Shown here: piece by piece, positions 42,499 to 52,473 of the stretch
How the letters are laid out: the number at the start of each line of letters is the position of its first letter
Position numbering within the stretch: the first letter of the stretch is position 1
NCBI RefSeq assembly: GCF_901875635.1
Contig: NZ_CABFMN010000074.1
Span: 25,755-89,754, forward strand
Length of the DNA: 64,000 bases
Origin: Xylophilus ampelinus
Lineage (GTDB): Bacteria; Pseudomonadota; Gammaproteobacteria; Burkholderiales; Burkholderiaceae_C
Direction of reading: 5' to 3'
Translations under genes and position numbers: made by a program
The notes under the pieces: generated by a model
The model's database searches: none
Seen by the model: only the letters and a program-made list of their open reading frames with translations
What the model was told of the DNA's origin: nothing

Positions 42499-43971
42499 AT
42501 GGAATCGAACTTCAGGATCGAACACGACTTTCTCGGCGAGAAGCGCATTCCCGCCCCGGCCTACTGGGGCGTGCACACCGCGCGCGCGGTCGAGAATTTC
42601 CCCATCTCCGGCACCCGCGTCTCCGCCATGCCGGACCTGGTCCGCGCCCTGGCCCATGTGAAGAAGGCGGCGGCGCGCGCCAATGCCGACCTGGGGGCAC
42701 TGGGCCGCGAGCGCGCGGGCGCCATCATCCTGGCCTGCGAGGACCTGATCGAGGGCAAACTGCTGGACGAGTTCGTGGTCGACGTCATCCAGGGCGGCGC
42801 CGGCACCTCCACCAACATGAACGCCAACGAGGTGATCTGCAACCTCGCGCTGGAGAAACTGGGCCACGAGAAGGCGCGTTACGACGTGCTGCACCCCAAC
42901 GACCACGTCAACGCCTCGCAGAGCACCAACGACGTGTACCCCACGGCCGTGCGCCTCGCGCTGTGGTTCGCGCTGGGCCGTCTGCTGGGGGCGATGGCCG
43001 ACCTGCGCGCGGGTTTCGAGGCCAAGGCGCTGGAGTTCCGCGACATCCTGAAGATCGGCCGCACCCAGTTGCAGGACGCGGTGCCGATGACGCTGGGCCA
43101 GGAGTTCCTCACCTACGCGGTGATGATCGAGGAGGACGAGGCCCGCTTGCGCGAGGCCCGCGCGCTCATCGAGGAGATCAACCTCGGCGCCACGGCCATC
43201 GGCACCGGCATCAACGCGCCGCACGGCTATGCCAACCTCGCCTGCCAGTACCTGGCCGAGCAGACCGGCGTGCCGCTCAAGCAGGCCGCCAACCTCATCG
43301 AGGCCACGCAGGACACCGGCGCCTTCGTGCAGCTGTCCGGCGTGCTCAAGCGCGTGGCGACCAAGCTGTCGAAGACCTGCAACGACCTGCGCCTGCTGTC
43401 CAGCGGGCCGCAGGCCGGGTTCGGCGAGATCCGCCTGCCCGCGCGCCAGGCCGGGTCGTCGATCATGCCGGGCAAGGTCAACCCCGTGATCCCGGAGGTG
43501 ATGAACCAGGTCGCCTTCGAAGTCATCGGCAACGACATCACCGTGACGCTGGCATCGGAAGCGGGGCAACTGCAGCTCAACGCGTTCGAGCCGATCATGG
43601 GCTGGAGCCTGTTCAAGAGCATCCAGCACCTGGGCAATGCCTGCGGCACGCTGCGCCGCAACTGCGTGGACGGCATCGAGGCCAACCGCGAGTTCCTGGC
43701 GCGCCGGGTGCGCGAGTCCGTCACCCTGGTCACCGCACTCAACCCCATCATCGGCTACGAGAAGGCTGCGCTCATCGCCAAGACGGCGCTGGCCACGGGC
43801 GGCCCGATCGACCTCGTCGCCGAATCGCTGGGCATCCTCACGCGCGAACAGATGGACGCGCTGCTTGTGCCCGAACATCTGACGCAACCCGTGAGATTGT
43901 CCACACCCGTTCCTGCGGCGGCGTTGCCGACAGGCACGGAGGCTGCTAATCCATTGCCTTCGACGTCATGA
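42499..43971 (+). CDS. aspA: Aspartate ammonia-lyase
   Basis: A 490-residue member of the fumarase/aspartase superfamily. The signature loop GSSIMPGKVNP is near residue 322, TSTNMNANEVICNLALEKLG and NDHVNASQSTNDVYPTAVRL give the substrate regions, and KIGRTQLQDAVPMTLGQEFL is the third conserved block. Start FRIEHDFLGEKRIPAPAYWG is typical of aspartase rather than fumarase. It converts L-aspartate to fumarate and ammonium. A glutamate/aspartate ABC importer follows after 151 bases, so uptake and first breakdown step are together. The C-terminal tail after 465 is long and low in complexity. Confidence 0.93.
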   Translation: MESNFRIEHDFLGEKRIPAPAYWGVHTARAVENFPISGTRVSAMPDLVRALAHVKKAAARANADLGALGRERAGAIILACEDLIEGKLLDEFVVDVIQGGAGTSTNMNANEVICNLALEKLGHEKARYDVLHPNDHVNASQSTNDVYPTAVRLALWFALGRLLGAMADLRAGFEAKALEFRDILKIGRTQLQDAVPMTLGQEFLTYAVMIEEDEARLREARALIEEINLGATAIGTGINAPHGYANLACQYLAEQTGVPLKQAANLIEATQDTGAFVQLSGVLKRVATKLSKTCNDLRLLSSGPQAGFGEIRLPARQAGSSIMPGKVNPVIPEVMNQVAFEVIGNDITVTLASEAGQLQLNAFEPIMGWSLFKSIQHLGNACGTLRRNCVDGIEANREFLARRVRESVTLVTALNPIIGYEKAALIAKTALATGGPIDLVAESLGILTREQMDALLVPEHLTQPVRLSTPVPAAALPTGTEAANPLPSTS

Positions 43972-44122
43972 CGGAATCCACGCACCAGACAGGCGCTCGA
44001 CCTCGCAACAGCCCACCCCATTTAGTGCGCCGCGCACCGGGGTGGGTACCGATGCGCCCAACAAAAGTGTGTGTCTAGAATTTCACCGTGTTTCTCTTTT
44101 CCATTTCCCAAGGAGTCTCTTC

Positions 44123-45019
44123 ATGAAAAAGCAATTGCTCGCGCTCGCAGTGACCGCGTTCGTGGCGACCGGCGCGTTCGCGCAGGCCACCGACACGCTG
44201 GCCAAGATCAAGGAGCGCGGCGCGGTCAACCTCGGCGTGCGCGACTCGTCGGGCCTGGCCTTCACGCTGGGTGGCGGCAAGTACGTCGGCTTCCACACCG
44301 AAATGGCCGAGAACATCATCAAGGACCTGAGCAAGGATGTCGGCAAGCCGCTGACGATCAACTACCAGGTGATCACCTCGCAGAACCGCGTGCCGCTGGT
44401 GCAGAACGGCACCATCGATTTCGAGTGCGGTTCGACCACCAACAACACGGCCCGCCAGAAGGATGTCGACTTCGCCTACACCACCTACGTGGAAGAAGTG
44501 CGCATCCTGACCAAGGCCAACTCCGGCATCAACGGCATCGCCGACCTGAAGGGCAAGACGGTGGCCACCACCACCGGCACCACCTCGGTCCAGACCCTGC
44601 GCAAGAACAAGCGCGCCGAAGGCATCGACTTCAAGGAAGTCATGGGCAAGGACCACGCCGACAGCTTCCTGCTGCTCGAGTCGGGCCGCGCCGACGCATT
44701 CGTGATGGACGGCTCGATCCTGGCCGCCAACGCCGCCAAGTCGAAGAACCCGAAGGACTTCAAGATCGTCGGCGAAGTGCTGTCGGTCGAGCCCATCGCC
44801 TGCATGCTGCCGAAGGGCGACGCCAAGCTGAAGAAGGCCATCGACGACAGCATCGTGCGCCAGATCAAGGACGGCTCGCTGGCCAAGCTTTACGACAAGT
44901 GGTTCACGCAGCCCATCCCGCCGAACAACGTCAACCTGAACATGCCGGCGTCGGAAGGCACCAAGGCCGCCTGGGCCAACCCGAACGACAAGCCGATGGA
45001 AGCCTACGCTCCCAAGTAA
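44123..45019 (+). CDS. gltI: Glutamate/aspartate ABC transporter, periplasmic binding protein
   Basis: A 298-residue receptor with a signal peptide (MKKQLLALAVTAFVATGAFA, cleavage before QATD). Mature sequence contains TLAKIKERGAVNLGVRDSSG, FECGSTTNNTARQKDVDFAY, LKGKTVATTTGTTSVQTLRK and FVMDGSILAANAAKSKNPKD, all typical of GltI/AatJ proteins for acidic amino acids. A strong AAGGAG lies ahead of the ATG. A stem-loop after the stop separates it from the permease genes, which would make this product more abundant than the others. Confidence 0.94.
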   Translation: MKKQLLALAVTAFVATGAFAQATDTLAKIKERGAVNLGVRDSSGLAFTLGGGKYVGFHTEMAENIIKDLSKDVGKPLTINYQVITSQNRVPLVQNGTIDFECGSTTNNTARQKDVDFAYTTYVEEVRILTKANSGINGIADLKGKTVATTTGTTSVQTLRKNKRAEGIDFKEVMGKDHADSFLLLESGRADAFVMDGSILAANAAKSKNPKDFKIVGEVLSVEPIACMLPKGDAKLKKAIDDSIVRQIKDGSLAKLYDKWFTQPIPPNNVNLNMPASEGTKAAWANPNDKPMEAYAPK

Positions 45020-45042
45020 GAAGGCGCCAGACCTGAAAAGCC

Positions 45043-45077
45043 AAGCCCGCGCGGCGCTCCTGCCGACGCGGGCTTTT
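45043..45077 (+). terminator. Hairpin with T-run between gltI and gltJ (attenuator-like)
   Basis: AAGCCCGCG and CGCGGGCTT form a nine-base stem, extended inside by CGGC/GCCG, and end in CTTTTC. It resembles an intrinsic terminator placed inside the operon. Partial read-through would lower permease expression relative to the binding protein. Confidence 0.8.
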
Positions 45078-45117
45078 CGATGAACGGGCGCGGGCCCCGA
45101 CCCGCGAAGGAGGATGG

Positions 45118-45876
45118 ATGCTGAACCTGGACATGTCGGTCTTCTGCCAGGACACGCTCACCAACGAAGTGGTCGCCAGCTGCTTCGCACGCGGGTCCGA
45201 CCAGACCTATCTGCAATGGATGCTGAACGCCTGGGGCTGGACCGTGAGCGTGGCGCTCACGGCACTGTTCGTGGCGCTGGTGGTCGGCTCGATCATCGGA
45301 ACGCTGCGGACGCTGCCCAACAGCCCCTGGCTGGTGCGTTTCGGCAATGCCTGGGTGGAACTGTTCCGCAATATCCCCCTGCTGGTCCAGGTGTTCATCT
45401 GGTACTTCGTGCTGCCCAAGATGATTCCGCCGATGCGCGACCTGCCGCCTTTCGTGCTGGTGGTCTGCGCGCTGGGCTTCTTCACCTCGGCACGGATCGC
45501 CGAGCAGTTGCGCTCGGGCATCCAGGCGCTGCCGCGCGGCCAGCGCTATGCGGGCATGGCGGTCGGGTTCACGACGCCGCAGTACTACCGCTTCGTGCTG
45601 CTGCCCATGGCCTACCGCATCATCATGCCGCCGCTGACCAGCGAGTCGATGAACATCTTCAAGAACTCGTCGGTGGCGTTCGCGGTGTCGATCCCCGAGC
45701 TCACGCAGTTCTACCTGCAGGCCGGCGAGGAAACCTCGGCCCAGATTCCGATCTACCTCGGCGTCGTCGTGCTCTACGTGATCAGCGCCATGCTGGTCAA
45801 CCGCATCATGACCTTCATCGAGAGAAAGCTCCGTGTGCCGGGCTTCGTCGCGGCCGGCGGTACGGGAGGCCACTGA
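45118..45876 (+). CDS. gltJ: Glutamate/aspartate ABC transporter, permease
   Basis: A 252-residue inner membrane permease of the HisM/GltJ type. After an N-terminal cytoplasmic or periplasmic part it shows WTVSVALTALFVALVVGSII, LVRFGNAWVELFRNIPLLVQ and the EAA-type loop QLRSGIQALPRGQRYAGMAV near residue 130. It pairs with the other permease encoded two bases after its stop. AAGGAGG lies ahead of the ATG at 45118. Confidence 0.94.
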   Translation: MLNLDMSVFCQDTLTNEVVASCFARGSDQTYLQWMLNAWGWTVSVALTALFVALVVGSIIGTLRTLPNSPWLVRFGNAWVELFRNIPLLVQVFIWYFVLPKMIPPMRDLPPFVLVVCALGFFTSARIAEQLRSGIQALPRGQRYAGMAVGFTTPQYYRFVLLPMAYRIIMPPLTSESMNIFKNSSVAFAVSIPELTQFYLQAGEETSAQIPIYLGVVVLYVISAMLVNRIMTFIERKLRVPGFVAAGGTGGH

Positions 45877-45877
45877 C

Positions 45878-46546
45878 ATGATGAATCTCGACTTCTCCTT
45901 CTACAGCTGGAGCCTGATCAGCACCTACGTGCTCAAGGGTTTCTACTTCAGCGTGTTCCTCACGGTGGTGGCCACCCTGGGCGGCATCTTCTTCGGCACC
46001 CTGCTGGCGCTGATGCGCCTGTCGGGCAAGAAGTGGCTGGACTTCCCGGCGGCCGCGTACGTCAACGGCATGCGCTCGGTGCCGCTGGTCATGGTGATCC
46101 TGGGCTTCTTCCTGCTGGTGCCCTTCGTGATCGGCCGGCCCATCGGCGCGGAAACCTCGGCGGTGATCACCTTCATCTGCTTCGAGGCGGCGTACTTCTC
46201 CGAGATCATGCGCGCCGGCATCCAGTCGATCCCGCGCGGGCAGGTCTTCGCCGGCATGGCGGTGGGCATGACCTACAAGCAGAACATGACGCTGGTCATC
46301 CTGCCCCAGGCCTTCCGCAACATGCTGCCCGTGCTGCTCACCCAGACCATCATCCTGTTCCAGGACACCTCGCTGGTCTACGCCATCGGCGCCTACGACC
46401 TGCTCAAGGGCTTCGAGACCGCAGGCAAGAACTTCGGGCGCCCCGAAGAGGCCTACCTGTTGGCCGCCGTCGTGTACTTCATCCTGTGCTACTCGCTGTC
46501 CTACCTGGTCAAGGGCCTGCACAAGAAGATCGCCATCATCCGTTGA
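45878..46546 (+). CDS. gltK: Glutamate/aspartate ABC transporter, second permease
   Basis: A 222-residue permease with five membrane segments. It has [40 protein letters not shown], the EAA-type loop [20 protein letters not shown] near 110, and [20 protein letters not shown]. Together with the previous gene product it forms the membrane channel. Two adjacent ATG codons (45878 and 45881) are possible starts; the first is used. Confidence 0.94.
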   Translation: MMNLDFSFYSWSLISTYVLKGFYFSVFLTVVATLGGIFFGTLLALMRLSGKKWLDFPAAAYVNGMRSVPLVMVILGFFLLVPFVIGRPIGAETSAVITFICFEAAYFSEIMRAGIQSIPRGQVFAGMAVGMTYKQNMTLVILPQAFRNMLPVLLTQTIILFQDTSLVYAIGAYDLLKGFETAGKNFGRPEEAYLLAAVVYFILCYSLSYLVKGLHKKIAIIR

Positions 46547-46559
46547 AGGGGAACAAGCC

Positions 46560-47306
<747 letters not shown>

Positions 47307-47309
<3 letters not shown>

Positions 47310-47429
47310 CAGGGGCCGTCGGGCTACTGCGCGGCCCGATCTCGCACCTGCGGTCCTCGCCGTACGTGGGTACGGCTCCGGTCCTCGATGCGACCTCGGG
47401 CCGCTCGCTACGCCCGCCGACCCCTGTCA
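47307..47429. repeat. 123-bp nested palindromic element starting at the gltL stop codon
   Basis: TGACAGGGGCCGTCGGGC (47307-47324) and GCCCGCCGACCCCTGTCA (47412-47429) are inverted with two mismatches. Inside, CGGCCCGA (47332-47339) faces TCGGGCCG (47396-47403), and at the centre GCCGTAC-GTGG-GTACGGC (47359-47376) is a perfect hairpin. The first TGA of the left arm is the gltL stop. The whole folds as one long stem. Confidence 0.75.
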
Positions 47430-47476
47430 GCCCGGCCGGTGCAGCCGCGCGGCCGCACGCTGGGGCGTCTCAACGC

Positions 47477-47503
47477 AACGCCGGGCCTGTGCCCGGCGTT
47501 TTT
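47477..47503 (+). terminator. Intrinsic terminator of the glt operon
   Basis: AACGCCGGGC, loop CTGT, GCCCGGCGTT and a run of T form a perfect ten-base stem with a U-tract. It lies 170 bases after gltL and 187 bases before the HdeA-like gene. Together with the palindromic element it fills the 380-base gap 47310-47689; no gene is seen in it. Confidence 0.9.
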
Positions 47504-47689
47504 CATGGTGCGCGCCCCCACGCAGGCCGAACCTGCTGTTTAAGCGATGTCTAAGCGCGCATTCCTACGATGGCCTCGCCATGCAGCGAAGTGACCGGCG
47601 CACCGGTCCTCCGATGGCACGGAGCCGCAGCTGGCGCGAATCGCACGTCGGCAACGGCAGTCCCAACGACGACCTCAGGAATGACGACC

Positions 47690-48034
47690 ATGAACAGACT
47701 CCTCGCCCTTGTCCCCGCCCTGTCGCTCTCCGCCCTCGCGGCCACCGCGATGGCGCAGACGCCGCCTGCCGCGCCTGCGCCTGCCAAGCCGGTCGTCAAG
47801 ACGACCTGCGCCGACTACATCGGCATGGACGAGACCATCAAGCCCAAGTTCGTGTACTTCGTCGTCGGCCACGGCAAGCACGGCAAGAAGGACGCCGTGT
47901 TCGACGAGGTGGCCGTCGAGAAGATCAAGCCCGAGCTGGATCAGTACTGCAAGATCAACCTCACCAAGTCGGCCTACGACCAAGTGCTGGCCAGCAGCAT
48001 GGCCTCGGAGCCGCACGGCCTCAAGGCCAAGTGA
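47690..48034 (+). CDS. HdeA/HdeB-like periplasmic protein
   Basis: A 114-residue protein with a signal peptide (MNRLLALVPALSLSALAATA, cleavage after AMA) and a short mature domain. Two cysteines, in KTTCADYIGMDE and ELDQYCKINLTK, would form the single disulfide of HdeA-type acid-stress chaperones; PKFVYFVVGHGKHGKKDAVF and SAYDQVLASS also fit. HdeA proteins protect periplasmic proteins at low pH in enterobacteria; in this group the role is not established. The ATG at 47690 has AGGA nine bases ahead, whereas the ATG at 47681 is directly after it and is less likely. Confidence 0.8.
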   Translation: MNRLLALVPALSLSALAATAMAQTPPAAPAPAKPVVKTTCADYIGMDETIKPKFVYFVVGHGKHGKKDAVFDEVAVEKIKPELDQYCKINLTKSAYDQVLASSMASEPHGLKAK

Positions 48035-48074
48035 GTCGCGACCGGGCACGGGCCCGGCGGCGAGGCTCCGTCGC

Positions 48075-49109
48075 TTACTTCGGTCGCGCGGCGATCGCCT
48101 TCTCGGCCTTGCTCACCAGGTCGTTGCCCACGGTGCCCTTCCACTTGGCGTAGACCGGGCGCGTGATCTTCACGAAGGCCTCGCGCTCCGCGGGGGTGAG
48201 CTGTGTCACCGTCACGCCCATGCCGGCGATCTCCTTGAGCAGTGGCTTGTCGGCCTCGGTCAGCCCCTTGCGGGCGAGGGCGATCTCCTGCTTGCCGGCA
48301 TCGATCGCCGCCTGCCGCACAATGGCCTGGTCGGCCGGCGTCCAGCTGGCCCAGATCTCCTTGTTGACGACGAAGATCAGCGGGTCGGCCACGTAGCCCC
48401 AGGTGGTCACGAACTTCTGGCCCACGGTGTGCATCTTGAGCACCGTGAAGAGGAAGAGCGGGTTCTCCTGCCCGTCGACGGCACCGCTGGCCAGGGCGGG
48501 TTGCGCGTCGGCCCAGCTCATCTGCGTCGGATTGGCGCCCATGGCGCTGAACATGTCGGAGAAGATGGGCGAGCCCACCACGCGCAGCTTCATGCCCTTC
48601 AGATCCTCGGGCGTCTTGATCGGGCGCTTGGAGTTGGTCACCTCGCGGTAGCCGTTCTCGCCCCAGGCCAGCGGCACCACGCCGGCCTTGTTCAGGCGCG
48701 CGAAGATGTCCTTGCCCACTTCGCCCTGCGTCAGGGCGTCGATGGCCGCGTAGTCGGGCATCAGAAAGGGCATCGAGAACAGGTTGAGTTCCTTGACCTG
48801 CGGCGACCAGTTGATGGTCGAGCCCACGGCCATGTCGATCACACCCTGGCGCAGCGCCGAGAACTCGCGCGTCTGGTCGCCCTGGATCAGCGACACGCCG
48901 GGGTACAGCTTGATGTTGATGCGGCCCTGGGTGCGCTCCTTCACCAGGTCGGCCCAGATCTTCCCGGCCATGCCCCAGGGGGTGGGCGGGCCCAGCACCA
49001 GCGACATCTTGTACTCGGGCTTGTAGGCGGCCTGCGCCATGGCGCCCGTGGTGAAACCGAGGGCCGTGGCGGCGAGCGCGAGGCCGAGCAGGGTGCGGCG
49101 GAATTTCAT
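48075..49109 (-). CDS. dctP: TRAP transporter periplasmic substrate-binding protein, DctP type (second system)
   Basis: A 344-residue receptor with signal peptide (MKFRRTLLGLALAATALGFT, cleavage near AMA|QAAYK). Family marks are KIWADLVKERTQGRINIKLY, GVSLIQGDQTREFSALRQGV, LKGMKLRVVGSPIFSDMFSA with the ligand arginine and QENPLFLFTVLKMHTVGQKF. It is the last gene of a leftward Q-M-P unit, 62 bases after DctM. The divergent genes encode ureide-degrading enzymes, so a ureide or its acid breakdown product is a plausible ligand, but this is inference only. Confidence 0.92.
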   Translation of the reverse strand: MKFRRTLLGLALAATALGFTTGAMAQAAYKPEYKMSLVLGPPTPWGMAGKIWADLVKERTQGRINIKLYPGVSLIQGDQTREFSALRQGVIDMAVGSTINWSPQVKELNLFSMPFLMPDYAAIDALTQGEVGKDIFARLNKAGVVPLAWGENGYREVTNSKRPIKTPEDLKGMKLRVVGSPIFSDMFSAMGANPTQMSWADAQPALASGAVDGQENPLFLFTVLKMHTVGQKFVTTWGYVADPLIFVVNKEIWASWTPADQAIVRQAAIDAGKQEIALARKGLTEADKPLLKEIAGMGVTVTQLTPAEREAFVKITRPVYAKWKGTVGNDLVSKAEKAIAARPK

Positions 49110-49171
49110 GTCTCTGTCTCCTTTAAAAGCCTTTGAATTCGGACATCCCTTCGCGTATGGATGTCCGCCTT

Positions 49172-50470
49172 TCAGTACCCCAGCCTGGCCGGCAGCCACA
49201 GCGCCAGCTGCGGCCAGATGATCACGGCGACCATCACCAGGAACATCGCGAACAGCATCCAGCCGACCCAGCGCACGGTCTCTTCCATGCGCACGTTGGC
49301 GATGCGGCACGACACCATGAGGTTGACGGCCAGCGGCGGCGTGAACTGGCCCAGCGCGACCTTGAGCGTGAGGATCACGCCGAACCACACCGGGTCCCAC
49401 TTGTAGTGCTGCACGATGGGCCACAGGAGCGGCACGAAGATCAGGAAGATCGACACGCCGTCGAGGAACATGCCCACGGTGATGAGCAGCACGATCAGCA
49501 GCGCCAGCACGCCGTACTCACCCAGGCCCGAATTCACGATCGCCTTGGCCACCGGGTCGATCACGCCCAGCGTCGACAGCGAGTACGCGAAGATGCCCGC
49601 CAGCGACACCACCAGCAGGATCACCGCCGACAGTTCGCCCGACTCGCGCAGGATGACGAACAGGTCCCTCACCCTGATCGTGCGGTAGACCACCATGCCC
49701 ACGAAGAGCCCGTAGAACACTGCCACCACCGCGGCTTCGGTCGGCGTGAACCAGCCGGCGCGCATGCCGCCGAGGATCAGCACCGGCGCTGCCAGGCCCC
49801 AGGTGGCTTCGCGAAAGCTCTTCCAGAAGGCCGGCCGTGGCAGCGTGGCCTCGAGCGCGCCCATCTTGTGCGAGCGCGCCATCCACACCGCCGGGATGAT
49901 GAGCGCCAGCCCGGCCAGGATGCCCGGCACCATGCCTGCCGCGAACAGCGCCGGCACCGACGCACCCGGCACCAGCACCGAGTACACGATGAAGGCGACC
50001 GAAGGCGGAATGAGGATGTCGGTGGCCGCTGCGGCGCCCACCACGCTGGCCGAGTACGCCGCCGGATAGCCGGCGCGCGACATGGCCGCGATCATCACCG
50101 CGCCCACGGCAGCGGCATTGGCCGGCCCCGAGCCCGAAATGCCGCCGAGGAACATCGCCACCACGATCGCCACCAGCGGCAACATGCCCGGGCCGCGGCC
50201 GACGATCGAGATCGCGAAGTTCACCAGCCGCAGCGCCACGCCCGAGCGGTCGAAGATCGAACCCACCAGCACGAACATCGGGATCGCCAGCAGCGGGTAC
50301 TTGCCCAGGCCCGCGTAGAAGTTCTGGGGCACGGCCAGCAGGCCGAACCACTGGGCGTCGGTGTTGGCCAGTGCGATGCAGGCCGCGCCGGCCAGGCCCA
50401 GCGCGGCGCCGATCGGCACGCCGATCAGCATCATTGCCACGAAGGCAACGAACAGGAGAGTCGCGATCAT
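49172..50470 (-). CDS. dctM: TRAP transporter large permease, DctM type (second system)
   Basis: A 432-residue membrane protein of full DctM length. Hallmarks are FYAGLGKYPLLAIPMFVLVG, FLGGISGSGPANAAAVGAVM, ATDILIPPSVAFIVYSVLVP and ALGQFTPPLAVNLMVSCRIA. The start overlaps the end of dctQ by four bases (ATGA), so the two membrane subunits are translated together. It carries the solute bound by the adjacent DctP. Confidence 0.93.
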   Translation of the reverse strand: MIATLLFVAFVAMMLIGVPIGAALGLAGAACIALANTDAQWFGLLAVPQNFYAGLGKYPLLAIPMFVLVGSIFDRSGVALRLVNFAISIVGRGPGMLPLVAIVVAMFLGGISGSGPANAAAVGAVMIAAMSRAGYPAAYSASVVGAAAATDILIPPSVAFIVYSVLVPGASVPALFAAGMVPGILAGLALIIPAVWMARSHKMGALEATLPRPAFWKSFREATWGLAAPVLILGGMRAGWFTPTEAAVVAVFYGLFVGMVVYRTIRVRDLFVILRESGELSAVILLVVSLAGIFAYSLSTLGVIDPVAKAIVNSGLGEYGVLALLIVLLITVGMFLDGVSIFLIFVPLLWPIVQHYKWDPVWFGVILTLKVALGQFTPPLAVNLMVSCRIANVRMEETVRWVGWMLFAMFLVMVAVIIWPQLALWLPARLGY

Positions 50471-51027
50471 GAGGACGCGTCCTCATGCTCAGCCCTGCGG
50501 CCCCGGCGAATGAACAGCCCCACGGCCCGCAGCCCGATCGCCGTCGACACGATCGGCAGCCAGATCGAATACCACCACTGCGGCACGCCGATGCCCGGCG
50601 AGGTCTCCTCGAAGCGGTAGTCGTCCCACACCACGCGGATGCTCAGGCCCGCGATGAGGAAGAACAGGATGGCCACCATCGCCGCGCCGAACTGCGCCAG
50701 GCGCCGGCGCCGTGCCATCGAGCCGGCCTCCGAGAAGTACTCGATGCGGATGTTGCGGTCGCGGGCCACGGCGGCCGAGCCCGCCACCATCGCCAGGAGG
50801 ATCATGAGGAAGACCGAGAACTCCTCCGTCCACGCGAAGGACGAGTCGGTGAAGTAGCGCACCAGCACGTTGGCGAAGGTGATGCAGGCCAGCAGCGCCA
50901 TGATGACCACCGTGGCCCAGTCCTCGATCGCCAGGGGCACCTTCACGGGCTCGTCGGCGGCTTCGATGTCGGGGGGCAGGGGGCTGGCGGCGTCCAGCTG
51001 GGCGCCGGGCTCGGGGGCGGAAGACAT
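50467..51027 (-). CDS. dctQ: TRAP transporter small permease, DctQ type (second system)
   Basis: A 186-residue protein with four membrane segments after a 35-residue acidic, proline-rich tail. The DctQ motif FANVLVRYFTDSSFAWTEEF is near residue 51, followed by SVFLMILLAMVAGSAAVARD. It is the first gene of the unit Q-M-P. Its start at 51027 is 162 bases from the start of the divergent amidohydrolase, with an inverted repeat between them. Confidence 0.9.
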   Translation of the reverse strand: MSSAPEPGAQLDAASPLPPDIEAADEPVKVPLAIEDWATVVIMALLACITFANVLVRYFTDSSFAWTEEFSVFLMILLAMVAGSAAVARDRNIRIEYFSEAGSMARRRRLAQFGAAMVAILFFLIAGLSIRVVWDDYRFEETSPGIGVPQWWYSIWLPIVSTAIGLRAVGLFIRRGRRAEHEDASS

Positions 51028-51056
51028 GGGAGGCGAGGGCGGCAACAAGCAGGTTC

Positions 51057-51070
51057 CAACCGCCCGGTTG
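51057..51070. promoter_or_regulatory. Inverted repeat between divergent TRAP and ureide genes
   Basis: CAACCG-CC-CGGTTG is perfectly symmetric and lies 30 bases upstream of dctQ. It is a candidate operator for coordinated control of transporter and enzymes. No regulator gene is adjacent. Confidence 0.4.
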
Positions 51071-51189
51071 AGAAAAATCGACGGGCGATCGTAAGGGCCG
51101 GCGCCCCTGCGGTGCATGGGGGCTTTCCTTAGCCGGTGCGCCTTCGCGACAGCGTGGATCAGCGGCATGCTTCCTGCTGAACCGCCCAC

Positions 51190-52473
51190 ATGGACTCCAC
51201 CACCGCTTCTTCCCCGGCCGCTGCGGCAGCGGCCCTCTCGATCGACCGGGACCGCCTCTGGGATTCGCTCATGGCCCTGGCGCGCATCGGCGCCACCGAC
51301 AAGGGCGGCGTGTGCCGCCTCGCGCTCACCGACCTGGACCGGCAGGGCCGCGAACTCTTCGTCCGATGGGCCGAGGCGGCGGGCTGCACGGTGCGTGTCG
51401 ATGCCGTCGGCAACATCTTCGCCCGCCGCCCCGGCACCGACCCGTCGCGGCCCGCCGTGGCCACCGGCAGCCACATCGACACGCAGCCCACGGGCGGCAA
51501 GTTCGACGGCAACTACGGCGTGCTCGCCGGCCTGGAGGTGCTGCGCACCCTGAACGATGCCGGTGTGCGCACGGTGGCGCCGCTGGAGGTCTGCGTCTGG
51601 ACCAACGAGGAGGGCTCGCGCTTCGTGCCCGTGATGATGGGATCGGGCGTCTATGCCAGCGCCTTTCCGCTCGCGCATGCCCTCGATGCACGGGATCGCG
51701 ACGGCGTGAGTGTGGCCCAGGCGCTGCACACGATCGGCTTCGCCGGCAGCGCGCCGGCGTCGGTCGCGGAAGGCGCGCCGCGCATGGCGGCGTACTTCGA
51801 GGCCCACATCGAACAGGGCCCCGTGCTGGAAGACGCGGACGTGCCGATCGGCGTCGTCACCGGCGCGCTCGGCCAGCGCTGGTACGACGTGGTCGTCACC
51901 GGCCAGGAGGCGCATGCCGGCCCGACGCCGATGCGCCTGCGACGCGACGCGCTGCAGGGCGCCACCGGCCTCATGCAACTCGTGCGCGAAGTCGCGATGG
52001 ACGAGCAGCCCGACGGCCGCGGCACCGTGGGCTACCTGCAGGTCCATCCCAATTCGCGCAACGTCATCCCCGGCCGCGTGCTGTTCACCGTCGACTTCCG
52101 CCACGCCGACGACGCCGGCCTGGCCCGCATGGACGCCCGCCTGCGCCGGGCGTGCGAGGCGCTGGCGGCCGAGAGCGGCCTGGGCGTCGAGGTGCAGGAG
52201 ACGGTCTACTTCCCGCCGGCTCCCTTTGCCGAGCCTTTGGTGCGCGCCGTGCGCGAGGGGGCGCAACGCCTCGGCCTGCCGCACCTGGACATCGTGAGCG
52301 GTGCCGGGCACGACGCGGTGTACGTCGCGCGCACCGCACCGGCGGCGATGATCTTCGTGCCCTGCAAGGACGGCATCTCGCACAACGAGATCGAGGACGC
52401 GCGGCCCGACCACCTGGCCGCCGGCTGCAACGTGCTGCTGCACGCGATGCTCGACCAGGCGGGCGTGGCGTGA
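51190..52473 (+). CDS. Allantoate amidohydrolase / N-carbamoyl-L-amino-acid hydrolase (M20 family)
   Basis: A 427-residue metal-dependent amidohydrolase. The metal site is ATGSHIDTQPTGGKFDGNYG at about 92-110, VCVWTNEEGSRF near 135 gives the Glu pair, YFEAHIEQGPVLE near 200 is the AllC/HyuC signature, and the last histidine is in GISHNEIED. AllC releases ammonia and carbon dioxide from allantoate; HyuC cleaves N-carbamoyl amino acids. The next gene, a ureidoglycolate lyase overlapping by four bases, makes allantoate degradation the better guess. ATG 51190 is used. Confidence 0.85.
   Translation: MDSTTASSPAAAAAALSIDRDRLWDSLMALARIGATDKGGVCRLALTDLDRQGRELFVRWAEAAGCTVRVDAVGNIFARRPGTDPSRPAVATGSHIDTQPTGGKFDGNYGVLAGLEVLRTLNDAGVRTVAPLEVCVWTNEEGSRFVPVMMGSGVYASAFPLAHALDARDRDGVSVAQALHTIGFAGSAPASVAEGAPRMAAYFEAHIEQGPVLEDADVPIGVVTGALGQRWYDVVVTGQEAHAGPTPMRLRRDALQGATGLMQLVREVAMDEQPDGRGTVGYLQVHPNSRNVIPGRVLFTVDFRHADDAGLARMDARLRRACEALAAESGLGVEVQETVYFPPAPFAEPLVRAVREGAQRLGLPHLDIVSGAGHDAVYVARTAPAAMIFVPCKDGISHNEIEDARPDHLAAGCNVLLHAMLDQAGVA

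Noticed and set aside
43972..44122. Clear sigma-70 promoter ahead of gltI
   Set aside because: A TAGAAT (near 44079) could be a -10 box, but no matching -35 lies at the right distance, so no promoter is called.
47316..47470. Possible CRISPR or tandem repeat array
   Set aside because: The repeats are inverted, not direct, and there is only one nested palindrome, so there are no spacers.
48037..48088. Inverted repeat CGCGACCG / CGGTCGCG between HdeA-like and dctP genes as terminator
   Set aside because: The loop is 36 bases, the right arm lies in dctP coding sequence and there is no T-run; it may be chance in GC-rich DNA.
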